Positions 26,720 through 36,538 of a DNA stretch of 64,000 nt are shown piece by piece. Under the pieces are notes generated by a model. The model was not told the DNA's origin. It saw only the letters and a program-made list of their open reading frames with translations, and ran no database searches. Within the stretch, counting starts at the first letter, position 1. Every line of letters begins with the position of its first letter. The DNA is from Streptomyces meridianus. Its GTDB lineage: Bacteria > Actinomycetota > Actinomycetes > Streptomycetales > Streptomycetaceae. The translations under genes were made by a program, and so were the position numbers. The stretch lies in NCBI RefSeq assembly GCF_023703325.1, contig NZ_JAMQGM010000023.1, forward strand, positions 84,513 to 148,512, read 5' to 3'.

Positions 26720-28285
26720 TCACATCCGGCCGAGCCGCCACAGCCGCCAGACGCCGGTGCCGTCGGAGAGGTACTGGGTGCCGGTGATGGTCTCGGTGCC
26801 GAGAACGTATTCCTTCTTCTGCCACAACGGGATCATCGGGACGTCCCGGGCGACGATCCGCTGGATCGCGTGGAAGTCCGTCACGGCCCGTGCCCGCCGC
26901 GAGTTGCGCTGGGTGCTGCGGATGAGCTCCTCGATCCGGGCGCTGCGGTAGCCGGTGTGCAGGGCGGACTTCTGCCCGACGAGGGGCGCGGTGAAGGTGT
27001 CCGGGTCCGGGAAGTCGGCGACCCAGCCGATGCAGAAGGCGTCGAAGTCCCCGTCGGCGTAAGACTTCTGGAAGGCGGTCCACTCCTGCCGCACGGTCTT
27101 CACCCGGAACAGCCCGCCGCTCTCCAGCTGCCGGCGCAACTCCGCGGTCTCCTCGTCGGTCGCCGCCCCCGACGAGTAGCCGAGGGTGATGTCGACGGGC
27201 AGCGTGACGCCGGCTGCGGCCAGACGGGCCCGTGCCCGCTCGGGGTCGGGCTTCGGATAACGGTCGTAGAACGTCGTGGTGTGACCGCTCATGCCTTGCG
27301 GGATGAGCGAGTACAGCGCCGAGACGGTCCGGTGGTGGACCTTCCGGGCGAGCGCGGGACGGTCGACCAGGTCCGCCGCGGCCTGCCGCACCTCGCGCCG
27401 GTGCATGGCCGAACCCTCGCGCACGTTGAAGGCCATCACCCGGGTGGTGCCCGCCGGGTTGGCCATGACCTTGACGCCGGTGGCGGTCGGCGACGAGAGC
27501 TCCTTGATGTCCTCAGGAGGCATCTGGCGTGCCGCGACGTCGAGTCGGCCGGCCTTCCACGCCTTGCCGAGCCGCTTCGGGTCGACGAAGTAGTGGATGT
27601 CGACCGGGCTGCTCTGCTGCCGCACCGCCCCCCTGTAGTGGGGATTGGGCACCAGCACCGCCTTGCGGCCGCTCACGTACTCGTTGAGCAGGTAGGGCCC
27701 GGTGCCGTCCACCGAGGTGCCCTGGCGCAGCCGGTCGGGCTTGTAGCGACGGGAGTCCACGATGGATCCGGCCCCGGTGGCGATCTTGTACGGGAACGTG
27801 GCATCCGGCGTGGACAGTTCGAAGGTGACCGTCCTGCCCTCGGCGTGCACGTACTTCAGCGTGTCCAGGACGGGCAGCGGGCCCAGCGGGTCCTTGATGG
27901 CGGCGATCCGGTCGAAGGAGAAGCGGACGTCCTCCGCGGTGACCCTTCTCCCGCTGGGGAACCTGAGGTCGTCCCGCAGCTCGCACCGGAACGTCCGCAG
28001 GTCCTCCCCGCTGAACCGGCACCACTTCGCCGCGTCGGGGACGGGACGGGTGGCGCCGGGCGTGAACGTCATCAGCGACTGGTACAGGTTGCTGTACAGC
28101 GACCAGGAACCCACGTCGTAGGCCCCGGCGGGGTCGAGCGAGGTGACCGTGTCGGTCGTACCCACGTCGATCGGCTTCTGCTCGGCCTCCGCCGTCGGCA
28201 GCAGGGAGCACCCGGCCAGTGCCCCCACCGTCAGCAGCGCCACGCCGACTCTTCGCGCGGCCCCCGCCCACGTCCCGTGCATCAT
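26720..28285 (-). CDS. ABC transporter substrate-binding lipoprotein, family 5 (oligopeptide type)
   Basis: The 521-residue lipoprotein has lipobox LAGC (Cys26 or so). The SBP_bac_5 fold is seen in the segment SLDPAGAYDVGSWSLYSNLYQSL, the DLRFPSGRRVTAEDVRFSFDR signature, GTGPYLL, and WVADFPDPDTFTAPL near the end. Members bind peptides, nickel or other solutes for ABC import. No permease or ATPase gene is adjacent, so it is an orphan component. The start is the first of two ATGs behind GGAGGGG. The gene is preceded by an AT-rich leader with a dyad. Confidence 0.9.
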   Translation of the reverse strand: MMHGTWAGAARRVGVALLTVGALAGCSLLPTAEAEQKPIDVGTTDTVTSLDPAGAYDVGSWSLYSNLYQSLMTFTPGATRPVPDAAKWCRFSGEDLRTFRCELRDDLRFPSGRRVTAEDVRFSFDRIAAIKDPLGPLPVLDTLKYVHAEGRTVTFELSTPDATFPYKIATGAGSIVDSRRYKPDRLRQGTSVDGTGPYLLNEYVSGRKAVLVPNPHYRGAVRQQSSPVDIHYFVDPKRLGKAWKAGRLDVAARQMPPEDIKELSSPTATGVKVMANPAGTTRVMAFNVREGSAMHRREVRQAAADLVDRPALARKVHHRTVSALYSLIPQGMSGHTTTFYDRYPKPDPERARARLAAAGVTLPVDITLGYSSGAATDEETAELRRQLESGGLFRVKTVRQEWTAFQKSYADGDFDAFCIGWVADFPDPDTFTAPLVGQKSALHTGYRSARIEELIRSTQRNSRRARAVTDFHAIQRIVARDVPMIPLWQKKEYVLGTETITGTQYLSDGTGVWRLWRLGRM

Positions 28286-28401
28286 CAGGTCCCCTCCGAC
28301 CGTCTCCACCCCTGGGGCCCACCCGTGCCGGAGCAGGAACAACCGTTCTGCCGCACACCGGCAGGGGTGAGCGGCATCACCTAAACACACGATTCAAGAT
28401 C

Positions 28402-28443
28402 GAGTGAAGGGAAACGGGATATGCCGTGGGGAAAGCTTCACTC
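28402..28443 (-). promoter_or_regulatory. Dyad GAGTGAAG-N26-CTTCACTC between two minus-strand genes
   Basis: A perfect 8-bp inverted repeat (28402-28409, 28436-28443) lies in a locally AT-rich region, 20 bases after the metallophosphoesterase stop and 117 bases before the binding-protein start. It could be a weak terminator or an operator for the binding protein. Confidence 0.35.
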
Positions 28444-28463
28444 TCAGGAGGAGTTGACCGGGC

Positions 28464-29801
28464 TCAGGGCGACTTGAGAGTGACGAGGGTGATGTCGGAC
28501 TCGGCACCGACGCGGACCGGCGGGCCCCACGCCCCGGCTCCCCGGGTGACGTACAGCTGGGTGTCCCCGTAGCGCTCCAGCCCGGCCACCGTCGGGTTCG
28601 CCAGGGCTGCGAGATACGGCCCCGGCCAGAGCTGTCCGCCGTGGGTGTGCCCGGACAGCTGGAGGTCCACGCCGTGCTTCACCGCGTCGTGGATCAGCAC
28701 CGGCTGATGGGCCAGCAGCACCGAGGCACGCGCCGGGTCCCGGTCGCCGAGCGCGGCCCGGAAGTCGGGACCGGCTCCCGTGGGGCCCTCCCCTTCGGCC
28801 GCGACGTCGTTGACCCCGGCGAGGTCGAAGCCGGGCAGCTCCACGCGGGCGTTCTCCAGCGGGTGGACGCCCAGGTCGCGCAGGTGGTCGACCCACTCAG
28901 CGGCTCCCGAGTAGTACTCGTGGTTGCCGGTGACGAAGTACGTGCCGTGGCGGGACCTCAGCCGGACGAGCGGCTCGGCGGCCGGCCCCAGGTCGGCGAC
29001 GGTGCCGTCGACCAGGTCGCCGACGATCGCCACCAGGTCCGGCCGGGTCCCGTTGACCGCGTCCACGATGCGCCGGGTGTGGGACCGGCCCAGCATCGGG
29101 CCCAGGTGGATGTCGCTCACGACCGCGACGCGATAGCCGTCCGCACTCCGCGGCAGCTTCGCCAGCGTGATGCGGGTCCGCTTGACCGTCGGGCCGTCGA
29201 GCACGCCGTGGGCGCCGTACGCCACCGTGCCCATTCCGGCGGCAGCCGCGGCGAGGCCGACGGTGCGGGCGACGAAGAGCCGGCGGCTCGGCCGGCCGTC
29301 GGGTCCGGACCCGGCCCCGGGTGCGGGTGCGCCGTCGCCTGCGGGCGCCGCCGCAAGGCGGTCGCCGGCGGCGGGGTACGGGGCTCCTGCGGCCGGGTCC
29401 GCGGGGAGGGCGCCGACGGCCGTCACCGGCTCCGGGACCCGGGCCGGTGCGGTGTTCTCACCCGTCGCCCGTGCGGCCGCGCGACGCTCCAGCGCCCGGC
29501 GCAGCAGCGGCCGCACGGCCTCGCCGACGAGCAGGGCCAACGTGATGTACAGCAGGCAGGCGAGCCACAGGTATCCCGGCCAGGCGAGGATCTGCTCGAC
29601 CCGGAACGGAGCGCCGCCACGTCGGCTGATCAGCGCCGAGAGGGTGATCAGCGGGAGGGCGAAGGCGACGGCGGCGCCGGTCCGGCGGACCGGTCCGGGG
29701 CCGGCGGTCGTGTCCCGGACGAGGCGGATCCACAGATACCGGTGCACGCCCGCGAGCAGCGTGAGGACCGCGATCACGATCACGACGACGAGGACGGCCA
29801 T
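28464..29801 (-). CDS. Membrane-anchored metallophosphoesterase with internal twin-arginine motif
   Basis: The 445-residue protein begins with three membrane helices (about 1-25, 45-60, 72-95) and a Pro/Ala-rich linker. A Tat-like SRRLFV with a hydrophobic stretch (about 172-195) follows. The C-terminal calcineurin-like phosphoesterase domain has VVSDIHLGP, GDLVDG, GNHEYYSG and GHTHGGQ (two-metal site). The layout puts the enzyme outside the cell, where it may act on phosphodiesters or UDP-linked lipids. The ATG has GGAGGG upstream. Its start overlaps the end of the SCO4848-like gene by 22 bases. Confidence 0.88.
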   Translation of the reverse strand: MAVLVVVIVIAVLTLLAGVHRYLWIRLVRDTTAGPGPVRRTGAAVAFALPLITLSALISRRGGAPFRVEQILAWPGYLWLACLLYITLALLVGEAVRPLLRRALERRAAARATGENTAPARVPEPVTAVGALPADPAAGAPYPAAGDRLAAAPAGDGAPAPGAGSGPDGRPSRRLFVARTVGLAAAAAGMGTVAYGAHGVLDGPTVKRTRITLAKLPRSADGYRVAVVSDIHLGPMLGRSHTRRIVDAVNGTRPDLVAIVGDLVDGTVADLGPAAEPLVRLRSRHGTYFVTGNHEYYSGAAEWVDHLRDLGVHPLENARVELPGFDLAGVNDVAAEGEGPTGAGPDFRAALGDRDPARASVLLAHQPVLIHDAVKHGVDLQLSGHTHGGQLWPGPYLAALANPTVAGLERYGDTQLYVTRGAGAWGPPVRVGAESDITLVTLKSP

Positions 29802-30145
29802 GGGCGCGTTCCCTCCTGTTCCGAGGGACGGCCGGCGGCACGCCGCCAGGCCAGGACTCCCCGCAGGCCGATCAGGCCGACGGTGGTGCCGAGCAGGAAC
29901 GAGGTGATCGCCAGCAGCAGATGGACCCAGAAGTAGGCGGTCGGGTCACCGGCTTCGTCGAAGGCGAGGCCGCTGCCGTCCGCCCACAGGTTTTTGGCGA
30001 AGGTGATCCAGATGAACCAGGTCCAGACGCCGAAGGCGAGCAGGAACCAGGAGACGCGACGGCCGAGGACGGCCGGGGCGCGGCGTCCGTCGCCGGTGCC
30101 CGGGCCTGTGTCGGCGGGAGTGGGGGTGGGGGTGGATCCTGACAT
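29780..30145 (-). CDS. SCO4848-like small membrane protein
   Basis: The 121-residue protein has a Pro/Thr-rich N-terminus and two membrane helices (WFLLAFGVWTWFIWITF and YFWVHLLLAITSFLLGTTVGLIGLR). From memory this is the family named after S. coelicolor SCO4848, which neighbours a D-Ala-D-Ala carboxypeptidase there as here. It probably forms an operon with the overlapping metallophosphoesterase. The function is unknown. Confidence 0.8.
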   Translation of the reverse strand: MSGSTPTPTPADTGPGTGDGRRAPAVLGRRVSWFLLAFGVWTWFIWITFAKNLWADGSGLAFDEAGDPTAYFWVHLLLAITSFLLGTTVGLIGLRGVLAWRRAAGRPSEQEGTRPWPSSSS

Positions 30146-30242
30146 GGGTTCCAGTATCACCGCGGGTCCGGTGATGGGGCCGCCGGGGTGGGATCGCCGG
30201 GCTGATCCCCCGGGACTGTCGGCTGGGAGGACGATCACACTG

Positions 30243-30257
30243 TAGTTTCACCGGGTG
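30243..30257 (+). promoter_or_regulatory. Probable leaderless start: TAGTTT six bases before the GTG
   Basis: A -10-like TAGTTT ends at 30248 and the GTG start is at 30255; no ribosome site is present. The expected transcription start is at or next to the GTG, which fits a leaderless mRNA. Confidence 0.4.
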
Positions 30258-31538
30258 CCTGCTTACCGTGCCCACGCATCAGCCGACATCCGATCCCGAC
30301 TCCCGCGCCGCGGGGCGGCATTGGCCGTCACAGCCGTCCTGTTGCCCGTCCTGGCGGGCACACCCGCGCTCGCCGACGACAAGGACGACGGCAAGTCCGG
30401 ACGCAACCAGCCGCCCGCCCGGATGTCGGTGGTGGGCGGCAAGCGACTGGGCATGTCCGGTACCCAGGTGGAACTGCGCAAGGGGGCTCCGGGGCTGCCG
30501 GGGAAGCTCACCGGCAAGTCGTGGCTGGTCGCTGACGCCGAGTCGGGTGATGTCCTCGCCTCGCACAACGCGCACTGGCGACTGCCGCCCGCCAGCACCC
30601 TGAAGATGCTGTTCGCGGACACCGTGCTGCCGAAGCTGCCGAAGGACCGGGAGCACGAGGTCGAGCCGTCCGACCTCGAGGGCATGGGTGAGGGCAGCAG
30701 CCTGGTCGGCATCAAGGAGCACCAGAAGTACACGGTCCACGACATGTGGCTGGGAGTGTTCCTGCGCTCAGGCAACGACGCCGTCCACGTGCTGTCCGCG
30801 ATGAACGGCGGGGTCGAGAAGACCGTGCGGGACATGCAACGCCACGCGCGGGACCTGCACGCCGACGACACCCACGTCGTGTCCCCGGACGGATACGACG
30901 AGGAGGGACAGGTCTCCAGCGCCTACGACCTCACGCTCTTCGCCCGTTCCGGCCTGCAGAAGGCCGACTTCCGGGAGTACTGCTCGACGGTCCGCGCCCA
31001 ATTCCCCGGCGAGGAGAAGAAGGGCAAGAAGAAGCGCGAGACGTTCGAGATCCAGAACACCAACCGGCTGCTCACCGGGGACTACGGTCTCAACCCCTAC
31101 AAGGGCATGGCGGGCGTCAAGAACGGATACACCTCGAAGGCCGGCTCGACGTTCACCGGGGTCGCTCAGCGCGGTGACCGGGTGCTGCTCGTCACCGTGA
31201 TGAACCCGGAGTCCGAGGAGCACAACGCGGTCTACAAGGAGTCCGCGGCACTGCTCGACTGGGGATTCGACGCGGCCGGGAAGGTCGAACCGGTGGGCCG
31301 GCTCATCGCGCCCCGAGCGGTTCCGCAGGCCCGCGCCGACAGCGCGAAGGGCGAGGGCAAGAACCGGCAGGAGCAGCCGAAGCAGGCCACTGCCGCCGCC
31401 GGGCCCGAGTCCGACAAGGGCCCGAGCGGAGCCCTCGTGGCGCTCGGTGTCACGGGCGGGGCCCTTGCGGTCCTGGCGGCGGCGGCGTTCCTGGTGCACC
31501 GCCACTGGCCCCTTCCGGACCTGATCCGCCGGCGGTGA
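30255..31538 (+). CDS. D-alanyl-D-alanine carboxypeptidase (penicillin-binding protein)
   Basis: The 427-residue class C low-mass PBP trims the terminal D-Ala of peptidoglycan stems. A signal peptide (to about residue 40) leads into the transpeptidase fold. Active-site motifs are S-T-L-K (Ser114, Lys117), S-G-N (172-174) and K-N-G (289-291, in place of the usual K-T/S-G). A charged linker precedes a C-terminal membrane helix (about 392-415) with a short basic tail, so the enzyme is anchored at the outer membrane face. The start is GTG 30255, probably leaderless. Its 3' end overlaps the convergent YihY gene by 89 bases. Confidence 0.92.
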   Translation: MPAYRAHASADIRSRLPRRGAALAVTAVLLPVLAGTPALADDKDDGKSGRNQPPARMSVVGGKRLGMSGTQVELRKGAPGLPGKLTGKSWLVADAESGDVLASHNAHWRLPPASTLKMLFADTVLPKLPKDREHEVEPSDLEGMGEGSSLVGIKEHQKYTVHDMWLGVFLRSGNDAVHVLSAMNGGVEKTVRDMQRHARDLHADDTHVVSPDGYDEEGQVSSAYDLTLFARSGLQKADFREYCSTVRAQFPGEEKKGKKKRETFEIQNTNRLLTGDYGLNPYKGMAGVKNGYTSKAGSTFTGVAQRGDRVLLVTVMNPESEEHNAVYKESAALLDWGFDAAGKVEPVGRLIAPRAVPQARADSAKGEGKNRQEQPKQATAAAGPESDKGPSGALVALGVTGGALAVLAAAAFLVHRHWPLPDLIRRR

Positions 31539-32472
31539 GCGGACGGCTCGCGGGGCCCGGTTCCGGTCCGGCGCCGGGCTCCGCCGGCCCCGGTTCCGGT
31601 TCCGGGACCGGGACCGTCCCCGCACCGGTCCGGTCCACCGCCGTCCACGCCGCGCAGTAGAGCAGCAGCCTGGCCATGAGGTTGATCCACAGGAGCAGGG
31701 CGACGGGGACGCCGAACGCGCCGTACATGCTCCGCGATGCGACGCCCTGCAGATAGCCGCTGAGCAGCACTTTCAGGAGCTCGAACCCGAGGGCGCCGAT
31801 CAGGCCGGCGATCAGCACCGTGCGCCGTGCGGGATGCACCCGGGGCAGCCGGGTGAGCACGAAGGCCAGGAGCAGCAGGTCCGCGAGGACGGCGATGGCC
31901 AGTCCCGCGGCGAACAGCAGGACTCGTCCGGCCGCCCCCTCGTCGATGCCGAGGAGCTCCGCCAGCCGGCCGACGCCGCCGCTCGCCAGGGCCGAGCCGC
32001 CCATGGCGACGAAGCCGATGCCGGCCAGCCCGATCAGGACCACTCCGTCGCGGGCCTTCCGCACCACCGGGTTGCCCGGGTCCTCCTCCTTGCCCCAGAC
32101 GGCGCGCAGGCACTCGCGCAGCGAGCCGACCCAGCCGACGCCGGTCACGAACAGCGCGGCTCCGGCGATGGCCCCGACGGTGCCGGCGTTGGCGACGAGC
32201 CCGTCGATGTCCAGCCGGTCCGATATGCCGGGAACCTGCTGGGCGAGTTCAAGCTTGAGATTCCCCAGCTGCGTGGGGCTGAGCAGGGTGGCGCCGACGG
32301 CGGCAGCCACAGTGATCAGTGGGAAGACGGCGACGAAGCTGACGAAGGTGATGGCGGCGGCCAGCCGGGACCAGTGCACCTCTTCCAGACGCTCGTAGGC
32401 GTGCCAGGCATGGGTGCGCATCAGCCGGGCGATCGCAGGCCCGAGGACGGGGATCCGGGTCAGCCGTTCCAT
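31450..32472 (-). CDS. YihY/BrkB-family inner membrane protein
   Basis: The 340-residue protein has about six membrane helices in the YihY/BrkB pattern (SRLAAAITFVSFVAVFPLITVAAAVG at the start, SMYGAFGVPVALLLWINLMARLLLYCAAW near the end). The family was once called RNase BN and its role is unsettled; some members affect envelope integrity. A Pro/Gly/Glu-rich cytoplasmic tail of about 60 residues is encoded across the convergent overlap with the carboxypeptidase gene. ATG 32472 with AGGTG upstream is preferred over GTG 32481. Confidence 0.87.
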   Translation of the reverse strand: MERLTRIPVLGPAIARLMRTHAWHAYERLEEVHWSRLAAAITFVSFVAVFPLITVAAAVGATLLSPTQLGNLKLELAQQVPGISDRLDIDGLVANAGTVGAIAGAALFVTGVGWVGSLRECLRAVWGKEEDPGNPVVRKARDGVVLIGLAGIGFVAMGGSALASGGVGRLAELLGIDEGAAGRVLLFAAGLAIAVLADLLLLAFVLTRLPRVHPARRTVLIAGLIGALGFELLKVLLSGYLQGVASRSMYGAFGVPVALLLWINLMARLLLYCAAWTAVDRTGAGTVPVPEPEPGPAEPGAGPEPGPASRPLTAGGSGPEGASGGAPGTPPPPGPQGPRP

Positions 32473-32671
32473 GTCGGGCACCTACCCGGAGCGGGGCGGA
32501 TCGACCGGCGATCGGTCGCGAAGTCCGCCGAGCGGGGCGAGGTGCGGCGGTGCGCGAGAACACGGGGCCGACGACGCGCGGGCCGGGCCGTTGCGGGCCG
32601 TCGGCGGCGTCCCTTCAGCGGCCGCGGGCCGGACAGGCGGCGGGGGCGGGGCCGAAGCCGGCAGCCCGGGG

Positions 32672-33268
32672 TCAGGGACGGAGCGAGGGCTCGGCCGGTG
32701 CGTCGAGCGGCCCGGCCTGCGCGGGCAGGCCGGGCACGGTCCTGCCTCCCGCGAACGGGTAGTCCTGCGCCTTGTGCCAGGCGCCGTCGTCGTCGCGCGT
32801 GTAGAGGGCGAATCCACTGACGGTCCAGTCCGCGCGGAACCCGGCGAGTTCCTCGTAGGCCCGGTCCATCGCCTCGTCCGCGATGTCGTGGGCGACCGTC
32901 ACATGGGGGTGGTAGGGGAACTGGAGCTCGCGGTGCACCGGCCCGGAGCGGACCAGTTCCTGTATCGCGCTGCAGTCCTCGATGCCCTCGGCCAGCCGGA
33001 CGTAGACGACGGCTGACAAGGGCCGGAACGTGCCGGTGCCCTGCAGTCGCATCCGGAAGGGGCGCAGGCCGTCGGCGACCCGTGCCAGGTGGAGCCGGAA
33101 GGCGGGCACGGCGTCGGTGTCGACCTCGGTCGGCGGCAGCAGGGTGACATGGGTGGGGATGCAGTGTGCGGCCGCGTCCCCGAAGCCCGCGCGCCGCTGC
33201 TGGAGCAGGCTGCCGTACGGCTCCGGGACCGCGATCGAAACGCCGAGCGTTACGGTCCCCACATCCAT
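32672..33268 (-). CDS. 2'-5' RNA ligase-superfamily protein
   Basis: The 198-residue product carries the two H-x-T-x motifs of the 2H phosphoesterase fold (THVTLLPP at about 40 and HVTVAHD at about 128). Family members hydrolyse 2',3'-cyclic phosphates or ligate RNA ends in vitro; the cell substrate is unknown. The start is ATG 33268, with GGAG and GAGGAG upstream. It follows trpS on the same strand after 187 bases that hold no clear gene. Confidence 0.85.
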   Translation of the reverse strand: MDVGTVTLGVSIAVPEPYGSLLQQRRAGFGDAAAHCIPTHVTLLPPTEVDTDAVPAFRLHLARVADGLRPFRMRLQGTGTFRPLSAVVYVRLAEGIEDCSAIQELVRSGPVHRELQFPYHPHVTVAHDIADEAMDRAYEELAGFRADWTVSGFALYTRDDDGAWHKAQDYPFAGGRTVPGLPAQAGPLDAPAEPSLRP

Positions 33269-33455
33269 CTCCTCTGCTCCTGACGGTGCACCGGCCACCA
33301 GTGTGACGGTCCCGACCCGCGCACCGATACGGATCCGACTGCCGAGGGTACGGAATCGGCGGACTCCACGGCGAGGGCTTCGGTCCCGCGGCAGCGGGCC
33401 CAAGGACCCTTGCCCCGGCCCTCCGCCCCGCGCACCTGCCGGCTTTCCGGAGCCG

Positions 33456-34481
<1,026 letters not shown>

Positions 34482-34530
34482 TCAGGCGTGGGCGCGGGCA
34501 CGGGCCGCGGTCCGGGCACCGCCCGGTCCG

Positions 34531-35082
34531 TCAGGTCCCGATCAACCACTGGACGAACAGAACGACGACGGCAGCCACGGCACCGAGACCGCCGATGGCC
34601 GCCATCACGATCGCCCCCTTGACCTCGGCGGGCATGCGTTCCTTCCAGCCCGCTTCCTGGGCGGCCTTCCGGATGAGCCGGTGCCCCTCCCGGGAGTCCA
34701 GTCGGTAGTCGACGACCTTCCCGGGGTCGCCCGCCTCGTTCCAGCCGAACTCCACGCGCTTGGAGACCTCGATGCTCCGGCCCCGGATGCGCTCGGCGCG
34801 GGCGGACAGCACCGGGACCGGCCCCTCGCCGCCGGCGCCTGCGCCGGTACGCCAGGAGACCGTCCGGCAGTCGTCGATGATCTTGAACGTGCGTGACGAC
34901 GCGTCAAGACGGACGTGGTGGGTGCACACCTTGGTCAGCCGGTGCCTGTACATCAGTGTGTGCCATCGCGCGTCCGCCACGTCCATGCGGAGGTCGAAGC
35001 CCTTCGGGGTCTCCGCCGGCACGTAGGGCGAGCCCTCGGCCAGCTCCCGGATCCGGTCGATCAGTTCTCGTGACGCGGTCAT
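34531..35082 (-). CDS. Hypothetical protein with C-terminal membrane helix, 183 residues
   Basis: The family is not recognised. A soluble mixed alpha/beta part (about 1-150; motif THHVRLDASSRTFKIIDDCRTVSW) is followed by a C-terminal hydrophobic helix (about 158-180), a tail-anchor topology. Upstream there is no ribosome site, but a perfect TAGAAT -10 (minus strand, ending eight bases before the ATG) suggests a leaderless or nearly leaderless transcript. It is divergent from the ornithine aminotransferase gene and 61 bases upstream of trpS. Confidence 0.7.
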   Translation of the reverse strand: MTASRELIDRIRELAEGSPYVPAETPKGFDLRMDVADARWHTLMYRHRLTKVCTHHVRLDASSRTFKIIDDCRTVSWRTGAGAGGEGPVPVLSARAERIRGRSIEVSKRVEFGWNEAGDPGKVVDYRLDSREGHRLIRKAAQEAGWKERMPAEVKGAIVMAAIGGLGAVAAVVVLFVQWLIGT

Positions 35083-35239
35083 GCCACGCATTCTAGGGCC
35101 GGAGGGCGACCGGCGGGCCACGGTCGGCGTCACCTTCGCGTCCGACCGCCACCGGCCAGGACCGGAAGGCACCTTCGCATTCCGGTCCCGTGGCGATACA
35201 AATGACAGTGTTACGGCCCCGACACCGAACGGAGCACCA

Positions 35240-36448
35240 GTGACCAGCAGCACGGACCGCAGCATCGCCGCCGCCGAGGCACGCAGTGCGCACAACTACC
35301 ACCCGCTGCCGGTGGTCGTCGCCTCCGCGGAGGGGGCGTGGATGACGGATGTCGAGGGACGGCGCTATCTCGACATGCTGGCGGGCTACTCGGCGCTCAA
35401 TTTCGGCCACGGCAACCGCCGGCTGATCGACGCGGCCAAGGCGCAGCTGGAACGGGTCACGCTGACCTCGCGGGCCTTCCACCACGACCGGTTCGCCGAC
35501 TTCTGCACCGCGCTCACCGAGCTGTGCGGCATGGAGATGGTGCTGCCGATGAACACCGGCGCCGAGGCGGTGGAGACGGCAGTCAAGACGGCTCGCAAGT
35601 GGGGCTACCGGGTCAAGGGGGTGCCGGACGGCCGGGCGAAGATCGTCGTCGCGGACAACAACTTCCACGGCCGGACGACCACGATCGTCAGCTTCTCGAC
35701 CGACCCCGAGGCGCGGGCCGACTTCGGCCCGTACACGCCCGGCTTCGAGATCGTGCCGTACGGCGACCTGGCGGCGCTCGAGGCGGCCGTGGACGAGCAC
35801 ACCGTCGCGGTGCTGCTGGAGCCGATCCAGGGCGAGGCCGGCGTCCTGGTACCGCCGGCCGGCTACCTGGCCGGGGTCCGCACGCTGACCCGGGAGCGGA
35901 ACGTCCTGTTCATTGCGGACGAGATCCAGTCCGGGCTGGGGCGCACGGGACGCACGTTCGCGTGCGAGCACGAGGGTGTCGTCCCGGACATGTACGTGCT
36001 GGGCAAGGCGCTGGGGGGCGGCGTCGTCCCGGTGTCTGCGGTGGTGTCGTCACGGGACGTGCTCGGGGTGCACCGGCCGGGCGAGCACGGCTCGACGTTC
36101 GGCGGCAATCCGCTGGCCTGCGCGGTCGCACTGGAGGTCATCGCCATGCTGCGGAGCGGCGAGTTCCAGCAGCGGGCCTCCGAACTCGGCGAGCACCTGC
36201 ACCACGAACTGGGGCTGCTGGTCGGCGGCGGCTCGGTCGACGCGGTACGCGGGCGGGGCCTGTGGGCCGGCGTGGACATCTCGCCCGCGCGCGGGACGGG
36301 CCGGGAGATCTCCGAGAAGCTCATGGAGCACGGCGTTCTGGTGAAGGACACCCACGGCTCCACGATCCGCATCGCGCCGCCGCTGGTGATCAGCAAGGAG
36401 GACCTCGACTGGGGCCTGGAGCAGCTGCGCGGCGTGCTGGAGAAGTGA
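35240..36448 (+). CDS. rocD: Ornithine aminotransferase
   Basis: The 402-residue PLP-dependent class III aminotransferase converts ornithine and 2-oxoglutarate to glutamate semialdehyde and glutamate, linking arginine and proline metabolism. Signatures: YSALNFGHGNRRL, MNTGAEAVETAVKTARKWGY, FHGRTTT, EPIQGEAGV, ADEIQSGLGRTG, and the PLP-lysine in VLGKALGGGVVP. The C-terminal IRIAPPLVISKEDLDW closes the family domain. The start is GTG 35240 (GGAG upstream). It is monocistronic here; no arginase or dimethylargininase gene is next to it. An imperfect hairpin follows. Confidence 0.92.
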   Translation: MTSSTDRSIAAAEARSAHNYHPLPVVVASAEGAWMTDVEGRRYLDMLAGYSALNFGHGNRRLIDAAKAQLERVTLTSRAFHHDRFADFCTALTELCGMEMVLPMNTGAEAVETAVKTARKWGYRVKGVPDGRAKIVVADNNFHGRTTTIVSFSTDPEARADFGPYTPGFEIVPYGDLAALEAAVDEHTVAVLLEPIQGEAGVLVPPAGYLAGVRTLTRERNVLFIADEIQSGLGRTGRTFACEHEGVVPDMYVLGKALGGGVVPVSAVVSSRDVLGVHRPGEHGSTFGGNPLACAVALEVIAMLRSGEFQQRASELGEHLHHELGLLVGGGSVDAVRGRGLWAGVDISPARGTGREISEKLMEHGVLVKDTHGSTIRIAPPLVISKEDLDWGLEQLRGVLEK

Positions 36449-36455
36449 CCGCCGG

Positions 36456-36492
36456 GCCGTGGCCGGGACCCGTCGGGGTTCCGGTCCACGGC
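36456..36492 (+). terminator. Imperfect hairpin after the ornithine aminotransferase gene
   Basis: GCCGTGGCCGGGACC and GGTTCCGGTCCACGGC pair with one or two interruptions, starting eight bases after the stop. Confidence 0.45.
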
Positions 36493-36538
36493 CGTGAACC
36501 GGTGGCGGAGCGGAAACCCGGCCGGGCATTCTGCCCCG

